35,503 nt of DNA from positions 1 to 35,503 of the forward strand of contig JALNWG010000027.1 of assembly GCA_023231005.1 (NCBI GenBank). Reading direction: 5' to 3'. Position 1 is the stretch's first letter, and each line of letters begins with the position of its first letter. Source of the stretch: Bacteroidales bacterium (GTDB lineage: Bacteria; Bacteroidota; Bacteroidia; Bacteroidales; FEN-979). The position numbers and the translations under genes were made by a program. This document shows, one piece after another, positions 7,167 to 16,184 of this stretch. Under the pieces are notes generated by a model that was not told where the DNA came from, did not search any database, and was given only the letters and a program-made list of their open reading frames with translations.

Positions 7167-9518
7167 TTAGGATGAAAAATAGATTTTGAAACAAGTGCCA
7201 TTCTCAGATTGAATTTCCAACGTCGCCTCTATCTGCTCGATCAGAATTTGAATGATCTTTGATCCCATCGATTGGGTTTTCCGTAATGAAAAATCTGCCG
7301 GTAAACCAACACCATCATCATTTATTGTGATGCACCAACGATGATCTGTCAGCGATTTTAATGAAACCCGTACGTGCCCGGATCGATTATCCGGAAAAGC
7401 ATATTTACATGCATTGGTCAGCAATTCATTCACAATGAGTCCCAACGGAAGCGTTATATCAATGGAGAGTTCACAAGGGTCGATATCGAGCGAGAGGGAG
7501 ATTCGGTCGTTATGGAAGGCAGTTGAAATGATGGTTGCAAGATTATTTAAATAATTTCCAAAGCTGATAATATTGATACCCTGTGTATTATAAAGTTGTT
7601 CATGAACAAGCGACATGGTGCGAAGTCGTAACTGAAGATCACATAAGGATTGGTTGAGTTCGGTGTCATGGGTAATGTCGCATTGCATGGTCATCAGACT
7701 GGTGAGAATGGCAAAATTATTCTTGACCCTGTTGTGAATTTCGCGCAGTAGCATCTCTTTTTGCCTGGCATTGTTCGACAACATCTCTTCATACTTCTTC
7801 CTTTCCGAAATGTCCCTGATGATGGTAATCAATTCTTTGAAATCCCCGGTTTTCGGATCAATTACCGGGTTCAGATTGCTTTCTGCCCAGAAATGTGTGC
7901 CATCTTTTCGGATTGCTTTATAGCTATACCTTCCCGGGATTTTGAGACGGATTATTTCTGATAATTGCGCTCTGACAAATTCATGATAAGCCGGATCAAC
8001 TATTGTAAAAATGGATTCCTGATCTAATATCTCCCTCGGTTCATACCCATAAAACTTTTTGCACGAGGGACTGATAAACAATCGCTTCAGGTTGACATCA
8101 ACGACAGAAATGACATCCACAAGGTGTTCAGCCAGAAACCGGTACCGGATTTCACTTTGTCGCAAAATGCTTTCGGCTTCAATCCGTTCATTGATCTTGA
8201 TGACAATATTCTCATTCAATTTTTGCAGCGATTGTTTTCGTTGCTTGTTATGTCGTATAAAATGATCCACGATAAGGGTAAGAAAAAAGAAGAATAAAAA
8301 TCCGGCTTCAAATAATATTGTTTGAACAATACGATTGTGCAATTGTATTTCATGAAGCGCATGCTCCTGTTTTAAAACTTTATTTTGTCTTTCTTTTTCA
8401 CTGATTTCCCAGTTTGCATTTAATTTACGGATCTCGATATTGTTCGATTCATTAGTAAATGCTTGATTTGTCTCCCGATAGAGTCTGTAATATTTGAAAG
8501 ATTGTTGATCGTTTTTATATTTTAAATAATAATAATAGAATTGTTTATAGGCATTTGAAAGAAGATTATAATTATTTGTTTGTTCGAGAATAATCAGCCC
8601 GTTTTTTAAATAATAGAGGGCTGAATCTCTCTTGTTCATTTCTAAATAGACACCACCAATATTGATTAACGATTGGGCATAAAAATCTTTGATTACCATT
8701 TTTTTTCGGATTTGTAGAGCTACCCGGTTGAAAAAAAGCACTTTTTGCTCGTCATTATTTAGTGAATAAACATGCCCAATCCGGGTATATATGGTTGCGG
8801 CCTCACCCATATTCCCAATTTTTTGAAATTTTTGAATAGTTGAAAGGTAAATATCAATAGCTTGAGGAAGTTGGTGTAACTGAAGGGCAACATCTCCCAC
8901 CAAACGCCAGGCTTTTGCTTCGGAAAACATACTTTTACTTTGTATGAAATATCCGGCTGCAATCAGGGCATCCCTTCTTGATTGGGAATATTCTTTCTTT
9001 TTATAATGATAAGCACTTTGAGAAAGATACATTAATCCACGGTCTTCAGGGTTGTGCGTTTTATTTGCGACAGCAAATCCCCGTTGAATATGTTCCAGCA
9101 CTTTAGCAGTATCGCCGAGGGTATAGAAAAAACCTGAGGTTTTTGAATAAGCCCATACATACCCTTCCATCAAATGGTATTTCTGGTGGATATCCAATCG
9201 TTGGTATAGAAGTTCGATCGCCTTAAAATAATTGCCTTTTCCAAAATAGTAAGCCGCAAATCCTTCTAATGCTTTAACCTTTCCTCTCAGAGAGTGTACA
9301 GACTCCGATAATTTCATCAGTCTTGTTGAGATATATAAAGTTGAATCATAATCACAGTTCATATAATAATCTACTTTCTGGATTAATGAGTCAATTTTTT
9401 TTTCCTCTTTTTTTAAATCAGGAGAATCGACAACATGACCTGCATGCACTGATTCCGGCTGTAAGTCGATAATAAGGGAAATGATCAGAAAAAACGAAAG
9501 AATATTCCGGTTAAACAT
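7167..9518 (-). CDS. TPR-PAS sensor histidine kinase of the HisKA_2 type
   Basis: The start at 9518 gives 783 residues and a signal-like N-terminus (MFNRNILSFFLIISLIIDLQ ... VHAG). The longer upstream frame has no support. After the signal comes a long periplasmic helical region of tetratricopeptide-like repeats (about 45-360), a coiled-coil segment, one transmembrane helix near 395-418 and a cytoplasmic PAS domain with a PAC motif (about 455-575, ending ITIIRDISERK). The dimerisation helix is of the HisKA_2 type, with H595 in LLREIHNRVKNNF, and the ATPase domain has NELLTNACKYAFPD and DDGVGLP. A periplasmic TPR array on a HisKA_2 kinase is common in Bacteroidota. No response regulator lies nearby, so it is an orphan sensor. 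A gpsA-like gene follows directly, and the glycan genes start divergently upstream. Confidence 0.88.
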   Translation of the reverse strand: MFNRNILSFFLIISLIIDLQPESVHAGHVVDSPDLKKEEKKIDSLIQKVDYYMNCDYDSTLYISTRLMKLSESVHSLRGKVKALEGFAAYYFGKGNYFKAIELLYQRLDIHQKYHLMEGYVWAYSKTSGFFYTLGDTAKVLEHIQRGFAVANKTHNPEDRGLMYLSQSAYHYKKKEYSQSRRDALIAAGYFIQSKSMFSEAKAWRLVGDVALQLHQLPQAIDIYLSTIQKFQKIGNMGEAATIYTRIGHVYSLNNDEQKVLFFNRVALQIRKKMVIKDFYAQSLINIGGVYLEMNKRDSALYYLKNGLIILEQTNNYNLLSNAYKQFYYYYLKYKNDQQSFKYYRLYRETNQAFTNESNNIEIRKLNANWEISEKERQNKVLKQEHALHEIQLHNRIVQTILFEAGFLFFFFLTLIVDHFIRHNKQRKQSLQKLNENIVIKINERIEAESILRQSEIRYRFLAEHLVDVISVVDVNLKRLFISPSCKKFYGYEPREILDQESIFTIVDPAYHEFVRAQLSEIIRLKIPGRYSYKAIRKDGTHFWAESNLNPVIDPKTGDFKELITIIRDISERKKYEEMLSNNARQKEMLLREIHNRVKNNFAILTSLMTMQCDITHDTELNQSLCDLQLRLRTMSLVHEQLYNTQGINIISFGNYLNNLATIISTAFHNDRISLSLDIDPCELSIDITLPLGLIVNELLTNACKYAFPDNRSGHVRVSLKSLTDHRWCITINDDGVGLPADFSLRKTQSMGSKIIQILIEQIEATLEIQSENGTCFKIYFSS

Positions 9519-9542
9519 TATATTTAGCACATGAATTCTATG

Positions 9543-9550
9543 CAAAAATA
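9543..9550 (-). promoter_or_regulatory. Possible -7 box of the TPR kinase
   Basis: The minus strand reads TATTTTTG, a TAnnTTTG match 24 nt upstream of the kinase ATG. A TTTG lies 24 nt further upstream, slightly beyond the usual spacing. Confidence 0.4.
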
Positions 9551-9601
9551 GAAAATAAACACCACCGGGAATTTCAAAGGTTATATTCTTAATTTTGGAG
9601 A

Positions 9602-10693
9602 GTGGTAAAATACTCAAAATTGAAAAGAAAGCGAATTCTCTACATTGCACGGGTAAAAATCTCTTTTTCAGCCCTTGATCATAAGGTATTGACAGAAAAA
9701 TATGAAGTCATTACCTATGTCATAGATACAAAACGTACCGGTGCTGGTTATCTTCTCAATCTTGTCTCCCTGGCTTTTTTTATTCTCAGTCATGCACGGC
9801 ATACAGATGCTATGGTTACCTGGTTTGGTGATTATCACTCAGCTGTTATGTCCTTTTTTGGTAAATTGCTGCACATTAAGGTCATCATTTTTGCAGGCGG
9901 TCAGGAGGCAATCTGCTATCCCTTGTTGCGAAAAGGGGTTTATCTCAAAAAGTGGCGGGGACGAATGGTAAAGTACGCATTACGACATGCCACCTATATT
10001 ATTCCGAATCATGCTTCTCTGATCTATCATGAAAATTACTATTATGACCCGGATGGTAAAAAAGATGGAATCAAATACTATATCCCCGACATAAAGACTC
10101 CGATGACTATCATTCCAAATGGCATAAATACCGAACATTTTTACAGGGACCCGTCAATTGCAAAGGAACCAGACCGGGTTTTAACAGTTGGTACAATGGG
10201 TAGTGTATTTGATTTTCTAAATAAAGGATTTGACTTGTTTTCGGAGATGGCTAGGCGGAACCCCGACTTGAAATTTACCATGATCGGGATTAACCGGCAA
10301 TTATTGCCTTGGATAGAAGAGAATTATGGAGTTAGCTCAATCCCCAATCTGGAATTGGTTTTTTTCAATAATAAGGATGAAGAACAATTTAAAAACTATA
10401 ATAGAGCAAAAGTTTTTGTTCAGGCATCCATTACCGAAGGAATGCCCAATACCCTTGGAGAAGCTATGGCTTGCGAGTGTATTCCTGTTGGTTCAAATGT
10501 TAATGGGATCCCTGATGCGATAGGGGATACGGGGGTGCTGGTTTATCATCGTTCGGTCGCCGAATTGGAACAAGCAGTAAGAAAGGCATTAAAAATGGAT
10601 ACCGGAAAGGCAGCCCGTGAACAGGTAATGAATAACTTTACTTACGCCATCCGGAAAGAAAAAATATTGGACTTGTTGGAAAAAATTTTGTAA
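9602..10693 (+). CDS. Glycosyltransferase family 4 protein
   Basis: A 363-residue GT-B fold glycosyltransferase, expected to move a sugar from a nucleotide donor onto a lipid-linked or other glycan acceptor at the cytoplasmic membrane face. The C-terminal half shows the GT4 layout: VGTMGSVFDFLNKGFDL as first donor-site strand and helix, then EGMPNTLGEAMACECIPVG with the E-x7-E type motif, then GIPDAIGDTGVLV. The N-terminal half begins RKRILYIARVKISFS and contains a hydrophobic helix near 50-65 that may associate with the membrane. No ATG is near the front. GTG 9602 or TTG 9620 must be used, and the start is uncertain. It is the first gene of a small glycan cluster and is convergent with the methyltransferase, 12 nt away. 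Specificity is not readable. Confidence 0.85.
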   Translation: MVKYSKLKRKRILYIARVKISFSALDHKVLTEKYEVITYVIDTKRTGAGYLLNLVSLAFFILSHARHTDAMVTWFGDYHSAVMSFFGKLLHIKVIIFAGGQEAICYPLLRKGVYLKKWRGRMVKYALRHATYIIPNHASLIYHENYYYDPDGKKDGIKYYIPDIKTPMTIIPNGINTEHFYRDPSIAKEPDRVLTVGTMGSVFDFLNKGFDLFSEMARRNPDLKFTMIGINRQLLPWIEENYGVSSIPNLELVFFNNKDEEQFKNYNRAKVFVQASITEGMPNTLGEAMACECIPVGSNVNGIPDAIGDTGVLVYHRSVAELEQAVRKALKMDTGKAAREQVMNNFTYAIRKEKILDLLEKIL

Positions 10694-10705
10694 TATCTGT
10701 TTGGA

Positions 10706-11275
10706 TCATTTGTCTGGCTTGATTTCGAAATAAATTTCCTGACAGGGTATCAGGTAGCAAAACATCTCTTCATAAAGCTCTTGAGTATAGGATGAAAAGT
10801 TGACCAGAGGCTGAATAATCCTGTGTTTAAAGATACCACGTATCAGAAAAGTGGATTTAAAGATCATTTTCCGTCGGACAACTACAAACTTCAACTCTCC
10901 ATAAAAAGATGGTACCTTCCGCCTTAATTGTTTTTTAGGGTTGCTGAAATAATCAAAGGTGTAGAGTCCAAAAAAACGTTGATGGGTATAATCGGAATAG
11001 AAGTATGGATTTGAAAAATGGGGGACTCGAAGATACAGACATCCCTCTTTTTTTAGAACCCTGTGAATTTCTTTAATCAAAAATTCAAAATTGGAAATAT
11101 GCTCAAAAAAATGATTCGAATAGATCTTGTCAACAGAGTTATCTTTTAAAAAAGGCAGCCCCTTTTCCACGTCAGCAACAATATCGACTCCGGGCAAAGG
11201 GAGCCGATCCACTCCAATTGCTCCTTCCATCTTTGTAGTTCCGCAACCAAGCTCAATAATATATGGTTGATCCAT
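10706..11275 (-). CDS. SAM-dependent methyltransferase, class I
   Basis: A 189-residue Rossmann-fold methyltransferase of the Methyltransf_11 type. Motif I is IELGCGTTKMEG (about 7-18). The acidic residue ending strand 2 is in IGVDRLPLPGVD, and the motif II/III region is VDKIYSNHFFEHI followed by the helix typical of these enzymes (LIKEIHRVLKKEGCLYLRVPHF in two parts). Cluster context suggests methylation of a sugar or of a glycan end, as in O-antigen or exopolysaccharide loci, but the acceptor is inferred only from the neighbours. It follows the glycosyltransferase at 11279-12319 with a 3-nt gap, so the two are co-transcribed. Confidence 0.85.
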   Translation of the reverse strand: MDQPYIIELGCGTTKMEGAIGVDRLPLPGVDIVADVEKGLPFLKDNSVDKIYSNHFFEHISNFEFLIKEIHRVLKKEGCLYLRVPHFSNPYFYSDYTHQRFFGLYTFDYFSNPKKQLRRKVPSFYGELKFVVVRRKMIFKSTFLIRGIFKHRIIQPLVNFSSYTQELYEEMFCYLIPCQEIYFEIKPDK

Positions 11276-11278
11276 AAA

Positions 11279-12319
11279 TTATTTATTTAAACATGAATTA
11301 AAACATCTTCTCAACAATTCAAAACAAATACGCCGGTCATATCTCTCCAATACGAGCTTTCTTCCTGCCTGGCCCATCGTTTCAACGAGCGAACGATCTT
11401 GAGTAAGTAAAAGTAGGTATTTTTCCCAATCCTCCTGCGTACTGGCTAAAAATCCACTATCCCCATGGATCACAATATCACGGTTTATTCCAACAGGAGA
11501 AGCTATTACCGGTATTCCGGCTGCCATATACAGATAGAGCTTATATCCGCCTTTTCCACGTGCCCAAGGGGTGTCTGGTAGGGGCATAATTCCAACATCC
11601 ATTTGTTGTAACTTTTGGTTCTCAGTTTCGATCGACCACTCCATATATTCAACCGGAAGGCCAGAAAATATGTGTTTTCTGTCAGCGCCAATCAAGAGTA
11701 TCCGCAATTTTATTGTCTGTGATATCTTTTGTAAAGCCGGTATTGCGATTTCCAGAAATGGGGTGGTGTAAACCGATCCAATCCAACCGACTGTAAAGGG
11801 CTTATCCAATTGATTGTAACTCTTTTGTACAATATGGTCCGAATCAACAGGAGTGGTTATAATTTGTGAAGTAACTCCCAAATTTTGACAATATTCAGCC
11901 AGAACTGGTGAACTTACAATTACTCGTGCGGCATGAAGAATCATTCGGTCAGTCTGATAACTGTTGTAGGGTTGCTGTGGCGTGTTTAAAAAAATTGCAT
12001 CATCGAAATCGAAAATATACGGGGTTCTTTTTACGTTAAGTATCTTTATCAGGAAAGAAGAGAGAAACCAACGTTGAATATAAACCAGATCATATTGCAG
12101 AAACAAGATTGCAAAACACCGGAACAACAAAAAGACTCGTTTCAGTAAAGGAAACAAAATGGGGGAATACCAATGAAACCGTTCCGGAACACGCGAGATT
12201 ACAGTGAAGGCATATCCTCCAGCTCTTTCGAAAAGCGGAAGATATTGCCACGCCCGGATTCGAGAACTGGCATGGCTGTATGGACCCCAAGTCAATACCA
12301 ATATCTTTGTTTTCTTCAC
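11279..12319 (-). CDS. Glycosyltransferase, GT4-like
   Basis: A 346-residue protein read from a GTG start at 12319. The N-terminal domain starts KTKILVLTWGPYSHASSRIR, a common opening for GT4-like enzymes that act on cell-surface glycans, and contains a hydrophobic segment around 63-80 that could dock on the membrane. The C-terminal domain has VGWIGSVYTTPFLE, then MPLPDTPWARGKGGYKLY and the donor-binding stretch YMAAGIPVIASPVGINRD. The usual glutamate pair of the EX7E motif is not clear in this last block, where KGGYKLYLYMAAG replaces it, as in several GT4 subgroups with Glyco_trans_4_4 N-termini. It is followed by the methyltransferase in the same operon and lies divergent from the flippase. 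Donor and acceptor are unknown. Confidence 0.82.
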   Translation of the reverse strand: MKKTKILVLTWGPYSHASSRIRAWQYLPLFERAGGYAFTVISRVPERFHWYSPILFPLLKRVFLLFRCFAILFLQYDLVYIQRWFLSSFLIKILNVKRTPYIFDFDDAIFLNTPQQPYNSYQTDRMILHAARVIVSSPVLAEYCQNLGVTSQIITTPVDSDHIVQKSYNQLDKPFTVGWIGSVYTTPFLEIAIPALQKISQTIKLRILLIGADRKHIFSGLPVEYMEWSIETENQKLQQMDVGIMPLPDTPWARGKGGYKLYLYMAAGIPVIASPVGINRDIVIHGDSGFLASTQEDWEKYLLLLTQDRSLVETMGQAGRKLVLERYDRRICFELLRRCFNSCLNK

Positions 12320-12382
12320 TGATTTTATTGCGATAAATGAATTAAACCGTAATTTTCGGTCGATTTTTTAGATACTTTTATG

Positions 12383-12390
12383 CAAAATTA
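12383..12390 (-). promoter_or_regulatory. Possible -7 box upstream of the minus-strand glycosyltransferase
   Basis: TAATTTTG on the minus strand fits TAnnTTTG, 63 nt upstream of the GTG start. No -33 TTG is at the usual distance, so confidence is low. Confidence 0.3.
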
Positions 12391-12410
12391 GGATTCATTT
12401 CGATTCTTGA

Positions 12411-13859
12411 ATGATTTCAAAAAAGTTTATTCAATCTTCTTTTATTTATACTCTGGCTGGATCACTTCCCCTTGCTTCTGGTTTTGTCTTGCTTTTCTTT
12501 TATCTCAATTTGTTAACAGTCAATGATTTTGGACTACTTGCCTTGTATATTGCCATTACCGCCTTTGTTCAATTGCTGATGAATTTTGGTTTTGAAGCCT
12601 ACATCGGAGTACAATATATTAAAGTAAAAGATAATCCTTTACAAGTTCGACAATACATCGGCACCATTGTATCTTCCTTGCTGGGAATCGGAGTTGTTTT
12701 CATCCTCTTTTTTGCCGTTTCCGGTGAACTGATATTTTCACTGCTTTTCAAGGGAAAAGGATTGGTCTTTTATCCATGGGGTATGTTTGCCGTACTTACT
12801 GCATTTTGTAACAGTTTCTTTAAAACATATACCAATCTGTTGATCAACCAGCAACGAAGTAAGAATTTCTTTTGGTCAAACAGTTTCAATTTCATTCTGA
12901 CCATTGGCTTCTCTCTTATCGGATTATACCTTTACCCTTTCACTCTTATCGGCCCCATGTGGGGACGGTTGCTATCGGGAGTCGGGATATTCCTTTTTGC
13001 GTTCTTCTTCCTGATCAGAGAATATGGCATTGACTTTAAAAAAGAGTATATCCGCCCAATGGCCCTCTACTGTGCCCCCATCCTGATTTATTTTCTTTTT
13101 TCCTGGGTATTGAGCAACATCAATAATTTTATTATTCTTGGATTTATGACCAAAGAAGATATTGCCATCTTCGATTTTGCCATAAAGTGTACGTTATTGA
13201 TCGATTTTTTCCAAAACGGGATGACCTATGTGGTCAATCCAAAAATATTTTCGATTCTGAAAGAGGACAGCCTTACTTCAAGTACACCCCGGATTAATAA
13301 ATATTATAGCGGATTCTCGGCAGTCAACTTACTTTTCATTCCTGCTTTTGTGATTGCAATCCCCTTGCTATTGCATCCTTTTATTCGGAATGTTGCCTAT
13401 TATCAGTCCTTTACATTTTTATCTTTGCTCAGTGTTGGTTTTGCCAGCAGGGTTTGGTTTTATATGTATCAAGTACCGCTGTTCTATTTCAACCAAACAA
13501 AGGCACTCCCCAGAGTTTTCTTTTACAGCGCGCTTTTCCAAATCGTCCTTACCATTCCGATGATTAAATATTTCGGTTTGCCCGGTGCTGTATGGGCCAG
13601 TTTTTTGGTGAAACCTGCCCAGGCTTTTTTCCTCCATCTTGCATGCCGGAAAGTTTTTCATTTCTCTCTTAATAAGTGGAAAATCTATTATATCCCTATT
13701 ATTTATATGGTAATTGTTGCCCTCTCTGCTTTTTTTATTACAGATTCGAATCGTTACTGGGTGGAAGGTGGACATTTGTTGTTGGCAATAGGCTTGGTAT
13801 ATATTGTCTATCGCCATGAGTTACTTCCAGTAATTTTTAAATTTTTCCGACATTCATAA
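12411..13859 (+). CDS. Wzx-like polysaccharide/lipid-linked oligosaccharide flippase
   Basis: A 482-residue integral membrane protein with about 12-14 predicted helices spread over its whole length, starting with SSFIYTLAGSLPLASGFVLL. The pattern, with a polar N-terminal helix pair, SNINNFIILGFMTKEDIAIF in the middle and GLPGAVWASFLVKPAQAFFL near 400, is that of the MATE/MOP superfamily Polysacc_synt group, which turns undecaprenyl-linked glycans across the inner membrane. It lies divergent from the glycosyltransferase/methyltransferase pair and probably exports the product of that cluster. No polymerase (Wzy) or ligase is in the window. The 3' end overlaps the convergent YihY gene by 23 nt. 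Confidence 0.85.
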   Translation: MISKKFIQSSFIYTLAGSLPLASGFVLLFFYLNLLTVNDFGLLALYIAITAFVQLLMNFGFEAYIGVQYIKVKDNPLQVRQYIGTIVSSLLGIGVVFILFFAVSGELIFSLLFKGKGLVFYPWGMFAVLTAFCNSFFKTYTNLLINQQRSKNFFWSNSFNFILTIGFSLIGLYLYPFTLIGPMWGRLLSGVGIFLFAFFFLIREYGIDFKKEYIRPMALYCAPILIYFLFSWVLSNINNFIILGFMTKEDIAIFDFAIKCTLLIDFFQNGMTYVVNPKIFSILKEDSLTSSTPRINKYYSGFSAVNLLFIPAFVIAIPLLLHPFIRNVAYYQSFTFLSLLSVGFASRVWFYMYQVPLFYFNQTKALPRVFFYSALFQIVLTIPMIKYFGLPGAVWASFLVKPAQAFFLHLACRKVFHFSLNKWKIYYIPIIYMVIVALSAFFITDSNRYWVEGGHLLLAIGLVYIVYRHELLPVIFKFFRHS

Positions 13860-14784
13860 TTCCATGTTTGGATTTATAGATGGAAGCATTCAACTCAAAG
13901 CCGATCAACAAACTGTAAGAGTTAATATATATCCAAACAAGAATAATCATCACGGTGGCCAGCGAACCATAAAATGCATTGTAACTGGCAAAATTATCTA
14001 CATAAAAATTAAAGCCCAACGTGGTAAGCATGATCAAAATCGTTGCCACCAGAGAACCAGCTGAGATGAAATGAAAGTGCTTTCTCCGGGCAGGTGCCAG
14101 ATAATATACACTGGAAATAGCCATCAGTAAAAGCGCCAGTATGACGATCCACCGTAATAATTCCAATAATAACGTAATTATCAAACTGTTTTCAATGATA
14201 TCGGGGAGGATCCAGGTTAAAAAGGAAGATCCAAAGGTGATCAAACTGATGGCAAGGATTAATAAAATGCTGAGAATAAATACGATAAATATAGAAATTA
14301 TGTATTGTTTTACCGCGGAACGGGTCTCCAGATCATGGTAAGTATCGTTAAATGCTGCAATTAGGCTGTTAACTCCGTTTGTAGAAAAGTATAATGCAAG
14401 AAAAAAGGTGATGATCAACAAGCTGCTTCTGGGCTGGGTTACAATGTCAATGATGGTGGACTTGACAGTAGCGTATGCGGAGTCAGGCAGAAAATCCTGG
14501 ATTAGTGAAAGCAGGGATTGTTGGAAATCCCGAATAGGAATAAATGGGATGATGGTAAAGAGGAATATCATAAACGGAAGAATGGCGAGGAACAGCGAAT
14601 AGGAGATGGCAGCAGCACGGGTGGAAATAAATCCTTTGGTTAATCCCCGGATGAAGAACACTGCCACATCATATAAAGGAACTTCGTTAAATCCCGGTAA
14701 TACCAATAACCTCGAAGCTCTAATAAGCCAAGCCAGCGGCTTCCATCTCAGGATTTTATCTGTGATCTTTGATTGGTTTTGCAT
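13837..14784 (-). CDS. YihY/virulence factor BrkB family membrane protein
   Basis: A 315-residue inner-membrane protein with about six hydrophobic helices. Diagnostic stretches are FFIRGLTKGFISTRAAAISYS near 48-68, the segment ALYFSTNGVNSLIAAFNDTY near 140-160, and ITFGSSFLTWILP. These match the YihY (UPF0761/BrkB, formerly misnamed RNase BN) family. The family has no firm biochemical role; a transporter function has been suggested. It is the last gene of a minus-strand group with nadC (25-nt gap) and the DUF4783 gene. The last 23 nt overlap the convergent flippase gene, with each stop codon lying inside the other gene. Confidence 0.88.
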   Translation of the reverse strand: MQNQSKITDKILRWKPLAWLIRASRLLVLPGFNEVPLYDVAVFFIRGLTKGFISTRAAAISYSLFLAILPFMIFLFTIIPFIPIRDFQQSLLSLIQDFLPDSAYATVKSTIIDIVTQPRSSLLIITFFLALYFSTNGVNSLIAAFNDTYHDLETRSAVKQYIISIFIVFILSILLILAISLITFGSSFLTWILPDIIENSLIITLLLELLRWIVILALLLMAISSVYYLAPARRKHFHFISAGSLVATILIMLTTLGFNFYVDNFASYNAFYGSLATVMIILVWIYINSYSLLIGFELNASIYKSKHGIMNVGKI

Positions 14785-14809
14785 TGCCTTCGTTTGCTAA
14801 GAAACAGCA

Positions 14810-15685
14810 TCATCTCTCCCTCACTGCTTTCAAACTCATGTCCAGGCTTTTGATGTGATGGGTCAGAGCTCCAATAGAGATGAAATCGACACCGGTTTCG
14901 GCATAAGCTCTAACGTTATCCATTGTAATTCCGCCACTGGCCTCGGTTTCATAACGGCTTCCGATTCGTTGCATGGCTTCCGACATTTTTTCTACGGAAA
15001 AGTTATCCAACATGATCCGATCTATTCCGCCATGGTCAAGAACTTGCTGCAATTCGTCATAATTTCTGACCTCAATCTCAACCTTTAATTCCTTGCCTTT
15101 TTTATGGAGATATTCATGAACCGAATCAATGGCCAGGGTAATTCCTCCGGCAAAATCAACATGGTTGTCTTTGATCATAATCATATCAAATAATCCCATC
15201 CTGTGATTCCAGCCACCTCCGGTTCGGACGGCATATTTTTCAAGTTCACGCAACAAAGGCGTGGTTTTACGGGTGTCGAGAATCCGCGTGTGAAGCCCCT
15301 GAAGTTTGATTACTACCCAATGGGTGGCGGTGGCGATGCCACTTAGCCGCTGCATGAAATTCAAAACCAGCCGTTCAGCCTGAAGAATTGAAGCAGCCCG
15401 TCCCTTTACCTCAAAAACCACATCCCCGTTTTTGATCTCAGAACCATCCTGAAAATGAATGATCATTTGCAAATCGGGATCCACCTTCAGAAAAATTTCA
15501 TGGGCGATGGGTACTCCACATAGGATACCGGTATCTTTAACAATGAGCCTGGCTTTCCCCTGGGCATCGGGCGGAATGGTCGCCAGGGTGGTATGATCCC
15601 CGTCGCCGATATCCTCAGCCAGAGCTTGAACAATGATTTTGTCAAGGTTCGCTTCACTCACCGATAGATTCATTTTGTTCATCAA
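14810..15685 (-). CDS. nadC: Nicotinate-nucleotide pyrophosphorylase (carboxylating)
   Basis: NadC (quinolinate phosphoribosyltransferase) converts quinolinate and PRPP to nicotinate mononucleotide, CO2 and pyrophosphate in de novo NAD synthesis. The protein is 291 residues from the first ATG; M2 or M5 (15673) are equally possible starts. Seen in order are EDIGDGDHTT near residue 16, the LNFMQRLSGIAT helix, the active-site arginine/lysine block ILDTRKTTPLLRELEKYAV, GGGWNHRMGLFDMIMIKDNH, EIEVRNYDEL, IMLDNF and EASGGIT followed by FISIGALTH, all hallmark blocks with catalytic residues intact. It sits 12 nt after the DUF4783 gene. nadA and nadB are not in the window. Confidence 0.96.
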   Translation of the reverse strand: MMNKMNLSVSEANLDKIIVQALAEDIGDGDHTTLATIPPDAQGKARLIVKDTGILCGVPIAHEIFLKVDPDLQMIIHFQDGSEIKNGDVVFEVKGRAASILQAERLVLNFMQRLSGIATATHWVVIKLQGLHTRILDTRKTTPLLRELEKYAVRTGGGWNHRMGLFDMIMIKDNHVDFAGGITLAIDSVHEYLHKKGKELKVEIEVRNYDELQQVLDHGGIDRIMLDNFSVEKMSEAMQRIGSRYETEASGGITMDNVRAYAETGVDFISIGALTHHIKSLDMSLKAVRER

Positions 15686-15697
15686 TAGGTTCGCTTT

Positions 15698-16096
15698 TTA
15701 ATTATTTTCCTGCATCTGGAGTTGTTGTATCAGAAACTGTCCGTTCACCGATTTGATCAGAAAATAGACCCGGAATACTTTATTCCCGGCTTCAAGACTT
15801 CCAATCGAATATTGAGATCCATCGGAAGAGGAACCTTGTTTCGTGATTTTAAAAGTCTTTACAGGGTTTTTTGTAAAGAACTCTTTTAAAATCTGGCCTG
15901 CCTGTGTTTTACTATAGGAATCGTCATAACCGGGAAGGGTGAGGTCAACCATCGGGTTAAAATATTTTGACACTTCGGCCGCGTTTCCACTCTGAAGGCC
16001 TGCTGAAATTAATTTAGCAGTTTCATCCGGTCCGGACGAAAATCCCCAAAGTACCGGTAAAACAAGCAAAAATAAAAGGAACGTAAATTTTTTCAT
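15698..16096 (-). CDS. DUF4783-type secreted protein
   Basis: ATG 16096 gives 132 residues with a clean Sec signal (MKKFTFLLFLLVLPVLWGF). A longer frame from 16138 only adds non-signal residues. The mature part, about 110 residues, has the alternating pattern of the NTF2/SnoaL-like fold: KLISAGLQSGNAAEVSKYF, then VDLTLPGYDDSYSKTQAGQI, and a C-terminal strand QFLIQQLQMQENN. This matches the Bacteroidota DUF4783 family as I recall it, which is regularly found beside nadC and rlmH as here. No catalytic residues can be assigned and the function is unknown; location is periplasmic by signal. Confidence 0.8.
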   Translation of the reverse strand: MKKFTFLLFLLVLPVLWGFSSGPDETAKLISAGLQSGNAAEVSKYFNPMVDLTLPGYDDSYSKTQAGQILKEFFTKNPVKTFKITKQGSSSDGSQYSIGSLEAGNKVFRVYFLIKSVNGQFLIQQLQMQENN

Positions 16097-16184
16097 AACC
16101 TCTTTTTTACAAAAATAAGCAATTCCGGAATTTTTCAAAGTAAGTTACAAAAGTTATACCGGAAATTGCGATATTTACACCCTA

